This document shows positions 6,701 to 12,242 of a stretch of DNA of 12,242 nt, piece after piece. Each line of letters opens with the position of its first letter. The stretch's first letter is position 1. Source of the stretch: Hirudo medicinalis (Eukaryota > Annelida > Clitellata > Hirudinida > Hirudinidae); the NCBI GenBank assembly GCA_011800805.1, contig MPNW01001415.1:1-12242 (forward strand), given 5' to 3'. The notes beneath the pieces were generated by a model, which made no database searches, was not told where the DNA came from, and worked only from the letters and a program-made list of their open reading frames with translations. Both the position numbers and the translations under genes were made by a program.

Positions 6701-8588
6701 GTCGTCGCAGTCGTTTGAGCTGCCAATGCAATCATTGCGTTCTCTCTCCAGGAGCAGGGACATGTCGGCAATACAGGAGGCTCTGACCAGACGCCCTTCG
6801 GAGTACTCTTCCTTCCTTAAGAAACTCCTCAAAGAGGTTGATCCTGAAAAGTGGAAGGCGTTGCAGAAAAGGGTGAGGGACAAAGGTGAGTGGCTCGGTC
6901 GTGGACGCTTTCGGTGCGGCTTGAACTTTTTATCGAATCCGGACTTCGTTAAAAGTACCGTTTGTGCGTTTTCATCGCAGAAGACGATAAGCAGAATAAG
7001 AAAAAAAAAGAGGGCCAAGGTGGATTTCTTGGTAACGTTCGAAGACGAAGATTGCGAGGAGGAGGAGGAAAAGGAGGAGGATAATGGAAAGAAAAGAAAG
7101 AAAAAGAAGGACAAAGCCAAAGAGCTTAATTCTGGCGACACGAACTGGCACTTCAGGAAGCCGAAGAGGACGAACGCGCACTGTTGGGACAAGATTCTGG
7201 GGAACGACGAACTGGAATTGTTGTTGCCAGACGAACCTCCTTACGACTCCGAGGAGTTCAAACGGCTCTACTTCATGCCAGAAATTAAGGTGATCTTGTG
7301 ACGTTGATGATGAAATATTTATTTTATTTTATTTGATTTGAAATCCATGAAAACAAATCCTAACAAGTTTTGATTCAAAGATCGAGAAGCAGCCCATTCA
7401 AGAAACGAGGGAATTGGATGTCGAGGATTACGACTACGGTAACGACAACGACGTCAACAACTACTGCCCGGACGTGAGTGAATGGACGAGCAGACGCCCG
7501 GGACGACTTTCACGTCGCAATTATTTTAATTTATTTTTGTTTCTAAGGATGGATGTAATGCTTCAGTGATGGACTGCGACGACGCTCCCTTCGATGACTT
7601 CCAACCGGTCGTGGTGAGTCATGCCCTTGTTCTTCTTGAGATTGATCCTGGGTTATTAACAGAGATCTTAGGAGTAGTCATATTTACATGGCACCGTAAA
7701 TATGCACGACTTGAGAGTTTCCTTAAGACGATACCACTTAGGTTATGATGTGGTTTGTCACTTCATAAACTGTTGTCGTGAAAGTGCAAGAATCAAGTCG
7801 AATGGTCATGGCTTGACATGATGTTAATGTCTTTTATTTGTTAGGATGATGATGCGATGATGATGGCGAGGGCTCAACAAAGGATCCAGGAAGTGATGAA
7901 CACCCAGGAAGGCAAAGAAGAGCTCATCGGAAACAACCTCGTTCCCGAACCCAGAATGGTCGGTGCCCGTTCGTCTGCCACCCTTAATAATCCTCTGGCA
8001 TTTCATTCTTACTGACTTCTCCAATGCAGATACCGAGGGTCAGAATCGACTACGACAAGGTGGCCAAGAATATCGACGTGAAGAAGTTAAGGACCACCAT
8101 GTTCCAGACGATATCGCGTCTCAGAAATTCCCTGAAAGAGGTAGGTGCTGTCGTTGTCACGAGTTTCAATGTGTCTGTTGTTTACCAACGTGTCGTTCGC
8201 TCGTAGATCCCTCTGGCAGAGATCATCGACTCCATGTCGGACGACCTTCCCAAAGCCACGAGAGACGACCTATCGATCCACATTGCCTTCTTCTGCCTCC
8301 TCAATTTGGCCAACGAGAACGTGAGTGGTGATCTTCTGTTTGTCGATTTTCATTTTAAACGACGTTCGAATTACGTCACTGAAGTCGTCGGCGCAATGGA
8401 TTCCCATCGCCGTGCGAGGGAATGCAAAATTATTGGAAGGATTTGCGCTAATATTTCTGTAGTTCTCTACGTATATTCTCATTGAATTATTTTTCATTTT
8501 AATGTTTGATTTGCTCTGATCATTGCAGAACTTTGTGCTGTCTCCGAGGGAAGATATGAGTGACGTCCTCCTCTTGGGGACCGACTGA
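3780..8588 (+). CDS. NCAPH: Condensin complex subunit 2 (CAP-H/Barren), kleisin of condensin I, complete 17-exon gene
   Basis: NCAPH bridges the SMC2 and SMC4 heads and carries the HEAT subunits NCAPD2 and NCAPG, closing the condensin I ring on mitotic chromosomes. Exons: 3780-4006, 4073-4157, 4413-4499, 4705-4897, 5068-5207, 5289-5574, 5667-5746, 5982-6123, 6596-6653, 6752-6872, 6981-7289, 7381-7473, 7548-7613, 7845-7958, 8030-8140, 8207-8320, 8529-8588. The coding length is 2286 bases (761 residues), and every phase agrees. Family landmarks are KITTKNAFNLHLIEYM (residues 105-120), EAGSKIYSCRVDALHTE (140-156), KTIETNIKNI (225-234), ICPSLENFKF (352-361), EETISL (426-431), RPSEYSSF (447-454), DFLVTFEDED (488-497), VEDYDY (590-595), the C-terminal helix LSIHIAFFCLLNLANEN (726-742) and DMSDVLL (751-757). 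The start has G at -3 and +4 and follows an in-frame stop. The N-terminus has CDK-like sites TPAR (T21) and SPSGRR (S34). Exon 1 is the least certain part. Confidence 0.95.
4073..5207 (+). other. NCAPH: NCAPH N-terminal kleisin region (exons 2-5, residues 76-244)
   Basis: This block encodes the conserved N-terminal part that, in condensin structures, packs against the coiled-coil neck of SMC2. Exon 2 ends in EHYHNCLKLAAQN, and exon 3 continues without a break into KITTKNAFNLHLIEYM. This matches the vertebrate order (EHYSTCIKL, then ENKITTKNAF). Exon 4 has the helix EAGSKIYSCRVDALHTE followed by a short acidic and basic linker. Exon 5 has a Lys-rich stretch (KKKK near 210) and TIETNIKNI, the counterpart of the vertebrate RTIEQNINNL. 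Confidence 0.9.
6124..6595 (+). other. NCAPH: Largest NCAPH intron (472 bp)
   Basis: The donor is GACA|GTGAGT and the acceptor is TTTCAAG|GA, both fitting the phase-1 junction. It contains a cloverleaf-like segment at 6375-6451, listed separately. No coding remnant is otherwise seen. Confidence 0.8.
6375..6451 (+). ncRNA. tRNA-like cloverleaf, possible tRNA-derived SINE head or tRNA pseudogene
   Basis: The + strand folds like a tRNA. Acceptor arms are 6378-6384 and 6441-6447 (TCCCTCG/CGAGGGA, seven Watson-Crick pairs, extending outward to ten). The D stem GTCT/AGAC (6387-6390, 6399-6402) pairs fully. The anticodon-like stem 6404-6408/6418-6422 pairs with wobbles around a nine-base loop. The T stem 6424-6428/6436-6440 pairs with two G-T wobbles around the canonical loop TTCAAGT. 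GGTTCAAGTCC at 6427-6437 is a perfect B-box consensus; the A box is weak. The D loop lacks GG and the anticodon loop is two bases too long, so a working tRNA is unlikely. Confidence 0.45.
6596..7473 (+). other. NCAPH: NCAPH central region (exons 9-12), HEAT-subunit binding area
   Basis: Exon 9 is only 58 bases and was found by phase logic. It begins by completing the A left by exon 8, and its AA end is completed by the G of exon 10 after the TTCTCTCTCCAG acceptor. Its EETISL matches EEMISL of vertebrate NCAPH, which supports it strongly. Exon 10 has RPSEYSSF and a WK motif, counterparts of KPGEYSYF and HWRF. Exon 11 has a basic run, then DFLVTFEDED, then an insert of alternating Glu and Lys tracts (about residues 497-520) that is longer than in the human protein. 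Exon 12 has VEDYDYGNDNDVNNYCPD. Confidence 0.88.
8030..8588 (+). other. NCAPH: NCAPH C-terminal winged-helix region (exons 15-17, residues 668-761)
   Basis: This is the part of the kleisin that binds the SMC4 head. Visible motifs are IDYDKVAKNIDVKKLR (673-688), matching the vertebrate YAKTAKKMDMKKLK, the helix ending in LANEN (738-742) and a C-terminal DMSDVLL (751-757). The introns are short (66 and 208 bp) and phase 0. The last exon has 60 bases including the TGA at 8586-8588. Confidence 0.92.
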
Positions 8589-8912
8589 GCATCGGAACAG
8601 GAGTGTTTCTTTAACGGATTGTTTTTTGTCGTCGTACGTGTGGGGATAATAAGATATATTATAAGGATATATGCAGGTGTGTGGGGTCCTCAGATCATAA
8701 GATGTGTAAATATATGTCTCTTGGGGTTCAGTTGTACTTTTTGTCTGAGTACCACATTATCCTGCATTTGTGACTGTGACGTGTGGATATGATGTTGAAC
8801 ACGAAGGCTGCCTCGTTTGTCAGCACTGACCTTGTTCAGAGGGTTGATGATGGTGAGGGCTCTAAACCCTAACCCTACGTCTTAATAATAAACTATAGAT
8901 GCTGATTTTATG
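8589..8912 (+). other. NCAPH: NCAPH 3' UTR
   Basis: Non-coding sequence follows the TGA up to an AATAAA hexamer; the end is set about 20 bases past it by convention. It contains a two-copy CCCTAA motif at 8867-8877 that is too short to mean much. Confidence 0.6.
8887..8892 (+). promoter_or_regulatory. NCAPH: Polyadenylation signal AATAAA of NCAPH
   Basis: A canonical hexamer within AATAATAAAC lies about 300 bases after the stop codon. It is the first AATAAA after the coding region. Confidence 0.65.
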
Positions 8913-9857
8913 CATGTGTTGCTATCCTTTTGAAAAACAACTACAAGGTCAATTTAAAGTTGTAGACTTGCTTGGATGTTGCTCTTTCACATCGTATTTG
9001 GACCTTGGGACATAAATTTTGGTTTTAAAGTTAATTCCTAATTGGTGGAGATTTATTACTCTTTCGAAGTTGGTGTTTTTTAAAATGCAGTAACCGAGCA
9101 TTTCGCACCTGACCGTGTTGAGGGCTTTTCACGGGCCACTGAGTTTCTTAGTCTTCAACAGTAGAAGGAAGAGTGGGTTGCGACGTTCGACCATGATGGA
9201 CACCCAGGAAGGCAAAGGAGGCCCACCAAGTCCGCCTGCCTGGCCTTCGACGAGTGCATTATGATGTGCTGAACTCCAGGGTGTGGAGAGTAATTATTCC
9301 CATTCAATGGACGCAATAATTTACATTAATCTAAGTGCTGATTAAAACTGGCTGGCATGGTCGTCGTGCGTGCAATGTGGGCCATTTTGAACTCCCCATG
9401 GAGGTTGTTATAGCAATTACGATGGTGATGATTAAGAAAGTTTTTGTTGCCCTGTTTATTGTACGTTCAGATGATCGTGATGTCCACCTTTGTGAGTCAT
9501 GATGATGATAATGAAATGACCGGAAGGTAGTTAATTTTTGACTTAAATTGAGTCGCATTCCATCTCGAATTCCTCTCACCTGCTGGATACCGTTCACACC
9601 TGACGAATTCTACCTGATAGCCGCTACAGGTAGCGGTACTTTGATACCTCTGATCTAGAAAAGTTAATTGAAGTGGCCTTTGTGGTCACGCCTGGTTGAA
9701 CATCCTGCCACGAATGACCCACATTCTCAGCGCATGGTATAGGCATCCGGCCCAAATCGGAGGATCGTGATTGGCTGAAATATGGTGACACAAGTTCAGT
9801 TGAACTCGGCAATTATGAGTTATTATGAATTACATCTACAATTCTGATGTGTTGATC
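8913..9857. other. Unique-looking intergenic DNA, no gene recognised
   Basis: Mixed-composition DNA with frequent stops on both strands. It contains the NCAPH exon-like 27-mer at 9194-9220 and a perfect six-pair hairpin CCGCTA-CAGG-TAGCGG at 9621-9636. The segment about 9540-9830 has few simple repeats and could be an old transposon piece, but no family is recognised. Confidence 0.5.
9194..9220 (+). pseudogene. 27-bp near-copy of part of NCAPH exon 14
   Basis: It matches 7894-7920 at 25 of 27 positions, including a run of 18 identical bases (ACACCCAGGAAGGCAAAG). The copy is in the same orientation exactly 1300 bases downstream. Similarity stops abruptly on both sides, and the frame over it (MMDTQEGKGG) closes within about 20 codons. 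It is a duplicated scrap rather than a gene. Confidence 0.5.
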
Positions 9858-9858
9858 T

Positions 9859-9908
9859 TGATGATGGTGGTGGTGGTGGTGATGATGACGAGGATGATGA
9901 TGATGATT
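9859..9908. repeat. (GAT/GGT)n microsatellite
   Basis: Triplet array of GAT and GGT with one GAC and one GAG. Confidence 0.9.
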
Positions 9909-10104
9909 AGGATTATGACAATGAGGAAGACGATGTGGCTGATGCTAGCAGCTCGTCTGTGTGAAGTGCTGCCCATTGGAAAGAGGTGAAATGATTGCTT
10001 ATCATCGAAGTTGATTACGAGGATCAATCACCCACTGATGGAAGATGCTTTGTTTGCTTGGGTCGGGTTACGTCTTAAAAATAATTAAACAGTTAAGGTA
10101 ATAC

Positions 10105-10114
10105 ATGATGATGA

Positions 10115-10146
<32 letters not shown>

Positions 10147-10189
10147 ATGATGATGACGATTGATGATGATTGTGACGATGATGATGATG
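10105..10189. repeat. (GAT/GGT)n microsatellite
   Basis: Eleven or so GAT units, then GGT, then imperfect GAT/GAC. The reverse-strand frames over it read as poly-Ile or poly-His and are not genes. Confidence 0.93.
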
Positions 10190-10230
10190 TTAAAATCCAG
10201 TAAAATATAGGTAGGATTGAGGAAACGAAC

Positions 10231-10244
10231 GGATGGATGGATGG
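10231..10244. repeat. Short (GGAT)n repeat
   Basis: Three and a half GGAT units, the same motif as the large array at 1-93. Confidence 0.7.
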
Positions 10245-10334
10245 ACGAAACGGAGCAGAAAAGATGAAATTGGCATTTCCACTGGTCACCAATGAAATGC
10301 AAATATTTACGTTCTCCATCTTGGTTGTGTACGA

Positions 10335-10375
10335 GTGCTTGTGTGCACGTGTGCTTGTGTGTACGTGTGCTACGT
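10335..10375. repeat. 16-bp tandem repeat, about 2.5 copies
   Basis: GTGCTTGTGTGCACGT at 10335-10350 is followed by GTGCTTGTGTGTACGT at 10351-10366 (one mismatch) and a partial copy. It is alternating purine-pyrimidine and rich in GTGTGC. Confidence 0.8.
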
Positions 10376-10398
10376 TTGATGCACGTTGGGCTGTTTAT

Positions 10399-10652
10399 GA
10401 ATTTGTAACTTGTTGAGAGATCTTCAGAAGCCATTTGTATTTTCATGCCGTGTTTACGTTACTTCGATACTTCAGACTAACATTCTCATCTATTTATGTT
10501 TTTCTATTTATATCCATCAGAAACTACTATCACCATCATCTCCGACTGTTTACGTCCGTCCGGGACTGGTGAATATTCATGTCAAGAATTCACCTTCAGC
10601 TCCTTCCTTCTTTCCATCCTTCCATTACCTCATGATAATTCATCATCAAGGT
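10399..10652. other. Non-repetitive intergenic DNA, no gene recognised
   Basis: A + strand frame (10410-10742) is open here only because it runs into the GAT array, where it becomes poly-Asp. No domain, splice signals or start context supports it as a gene. Confidence 0.5.
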
Positions 10653-10661
10653 AGAAATCCT

Positions 10662-10760
10662 TATGATGATGATGATGGTGAAGAAGATGAAGATGATGAT
10701 GATGATGACGACGACGACGATGATGATGATGATGATGGTTAAGATGATGATGATGATGCT
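10662..10760. repeat. (GAT/GAC/GAA)n microsatellite
   Basis: About 95 bases of GAT-type triplets with GAA and GAC variants, broken by GGTTAA near 10738. It encodes a poly-Asp tract in one frame. Confidence 0.93.
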
Positions 10761-10852
10761 AAGTAGGCTTGTTTTCTAAATCAGCGGTAAGTGTAATTAC
10801 AGACTTCAGACAATTACATTAATAAGGCGCCGTTAAATCAAATTGAATGATT

Positions 10853-10864
10853 CCCCCCCCCCCC
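10853..10864. repeat. Poly(C) tract of 12
   Basis: Twelve uninterrupted C followed by TCCC. Confidence 0.85.
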
Positions 10865-11112
10865 TCCCATCAATGAGATAACCAACAAACAACAATCCGT
10901 CCCATTAAACACTCAGCCCGAATTCTATTCGGTCATAGACGATGTTCTCCTCGCCAGACTCTCGTGCTCAGCACATGCACACCTCGGATGAGAAGTGCTG
11001 GATGTAAACCAGAGATGAGCATCCGCTCCTTCATTAACTCCTTCTCTCGTTCGTTCGTTCGCTTCTTCACTCGTTAGCTCCTTCATTGATTCTCTCATAA
11101 CTTCATTAGTTA

Positions 11113-11272
11113 CAGCCCCGGATTCACCCAGATGGAGGCTCCGGCGCAGTGTGCACAAGCCTCTGAGCCAGCCCTGTTGCCCCTCTCCCCCCCTGACACT
11201 CAAAAAAGTTTCTTTGGTTGGTGGAGGCCCCTGTGCAGTGGCACATCCCGACCGTGCCTAGACCCGGCACTG
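11113..11272. mobile_element. Probable non-autonomous hAT-type element (MITE), 160 bp
   Basis: The left end reads CAGCCCCGGATTCACCCA. The right end, read on the other strand, is CAGTGCCGGGTCTAGGCA (11 of 18 positions the same, with CAG and CCGG shared). Further in, both ends carry TGCACA followed by GCCTC at similar depth. The outside flanks are ATTAGTTA (11105-11112) and ATTCGTTG (11273-11280), an eight-base pair with 6 of 8 matches at exactly the predicted borders. hAT transposons have CAG-starting inverted ends and make 8-bp target duplications. The interior has no intact transposase frame. The imperfect ends and flanks suggest an old copy. Confidence 0.55.
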
Positions 11273-11456
11273 ATTCGTTGACCCACTCATTACTGCATTC
11301 ATTGGTTCGTTCACTCATTCGACCGAATATGAATTATTGATATATTAAATCATAAATGTGGATTCTCGACGTTATTATTATTTTTTGCTTATTTGCCTTT
11401 ACCCCCCTTCACTGAAGTTACATTTCTATAATCTGGACTTCATTGTTGTGTGCAAA

Positions 11457-11476
11457 TGTGTGTGTGTGCATGTGTG
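11457..11476. repeat. (TG)n repeat, short
   Basis: TG dinucleotides with one CA interruption. Confidence 0.75.
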
Positions 11477-11540
11477 AATCTATCTGAGTGAATGTATATT
11501 TGTAATTTTAAGTGGTTCTATTAAACAACTCTTCATAAAT

Positions 11541-11581
11541 TCATCGTCGTTATCATCATCATCACCACCATCATCATCATC

Positions 11582-11612
<31 letters not shown>

Positions 11613-11643
11613 CCACCATCATCATCATCGTCGTCGTCGTCGT
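11541..11643. repeat. (CAT/CAC/CGT)n microsatellite
   Basis: About 100 bases of CAT triplets with interspersed CAC and a CGT tail. On the minus strand it gives a poly-Asp frame (11480-11752), which I do not take as a gene. Confidence 0.94.
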
Positions 11644-11925
11644 CTTCGTAATCACCGTTTCCGTTTCCCCATAAAATGGGTAAAACTGGACCCCCACCTT
11701 TAAAGGGCTCATCAGATCCTCCAAGGACGTTCATTAAGGCATTATGGGACACCTCGTATCGGACCGGAAGTTCTCTGCCAGGTCACATGGAATGAACTTT
11801 GAACTCAACCCCTTGAGGAAGTTGGATTTTGATGGATATCGGGGGCATGATGAAGTTGGGTGAAAGATTTTCACCATCATTTTGAATAAATCCTCATCGA
11901 ACATGGCATCGCAAATATCTCCAAC
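11644..11925. other. Non-repetitive intergenic DNA, no gene recognised
   Basis: Unique-looking sequence between two CAT arrays. Short frames on the minus strand have no recognised similarity and no clear splice-site framework. Confidence 0.45.
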
Positions 11926-11951
11926 ATTATCATCATCGTCGTCATCATCTT
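11926..11951. repeat. Short (CAT/CGT)n repeat
   Basis: About eight CAT/CGT triplets. Confidence 0.8.
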
Positions 11952-12115
11952 AATCTCAGTATCACGTGACCTCGCCATGCATTCATGATCGTTCCGTGAC
12001 ATTACGAAAGAGAGACAATTTAAGGTCATGGTCATCAACGCACCACCGAGATGGAAGTCATCCAACCGTAAAAGGTCACTTGTGACTGACCAAAAATTCC
12101 CATGCAAACAAAGTT

Positions 12116-12235
12116 TCATCATCATCATCGTCATAGACATCGTCGTCATCATCATCGTCGTCGTCATCATCAACATTATCATTATCATCATCATCATCAT
12201 TATCATCATCATCATCATCATTAATATCATCATCG
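12116..12235. repeat. Imperfect (CAT/CGT/TAT)n microsatellite near the window end
   Basis: About 120 bases of CAT and CGT triplets with ATT interruptions. The minus-strand frame over it is poly-Met/Ile and not a gene. Confidence 0.93.
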
Positions 12236-12242
12236 CAGCCAC

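Noticed and set aside
6696..6751. Upstream extension of NCAPH exon 10 to an ATG at 6696 or to the acceptor at 6710
   Set aside because: Its phase does not fit exon 9. The strong TTCTCTCTCCAG acceptor at 6751 fits both phase and homology.
8867..8877. CCCTAACCCTA, telomere-like motif in the NCAPH 3' UTR
   Set aside because: Fewer than two full units; chance occurrence is plausible.
9160..9260. Possible end of a LINE reverse transcriptase around the 27-bp copy
   Set aside because: None of the expected conserved residues of such tails could be traced in any frame.
9624..9812. 62-codon minus-strand frame
   Set aside because: Short, no domain and no splice context; it may belong to an old repeat but this cannot be shown here.
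10410..10742. Open frame ending in poly-Asp
   Set aside because: The acidic tail is the GAT microsatellite, and the upstream part has no recognisable similarity.
11480..11752. Minus-strand frame with a poly-Asp stretch
   Set aside because: It is produced by a CAT array; the 30-residue non-repeat head has no known similarity.

Overview
The window is nuclear DNA of a multicellular animal. It has spliced protein-coding genes with many short GT-AG introns (66-472 bp), AATAAA polyadenylation signals and abundant simple-sequence DNA. The proteins are animal-type. The dense ATC, ATT and ATGG microsatellites and the compact introns suggest an invertebrate, perhaps a lophotrochozoan such as an annelid or mollusc, but the sequence alone cannot fix the lineage.

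Layout, both genes on the + strand and head to tail. (1) 1-1163 is intron packed with microsatellites. (2) 1164-2128 holds the last three recognisable coding exons of a Dbl-family Rho guanine nucleotide exchange factor. They encode most of a PH domain of the collybistin/Asef type, and an AATAAA follows at 2569. (3) 2596-3779 is AT-rich intergenic DNA, probably including the promoter of the next gene. It has four ATCGAT motifs and a short in-frame upstream ORF. (4) 3780-8588 is a complete 17-exon gene for condensin subunit H (NCAPH/CAP-H/Barren), the kleisin of condensin I. My spliced model has consistent intron phases throughout and gives 761 residues, close to the vertebrate length of about 740. 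An AATAAA at 8887 ends it. (5) 8911-12242 is non-coding DNA with GAT/CAT microsatellites, a probable non-autonomous hAT-type element (11113-11272) and a 27-bp near-copy of part of an NCAPH exon (9194-9220).

The two genes have unrelated jobs: Rho-family GTPase activation at membranes, and mitotic chromosome compaction. Nothing suggests they work together.

I found no bacterial-style system, virus, CRISPR array or clearly new gene family. The best leads are a cloverleaf-like tRNA-related structure in an NCAPH intron, a cluster of perfect TGACGTCA sites built partly from a 28-bp tandem repeat in the RhoGEF intron, the hAT-like element with matching 8-bp flanks, and the small duplicated exon fragment.
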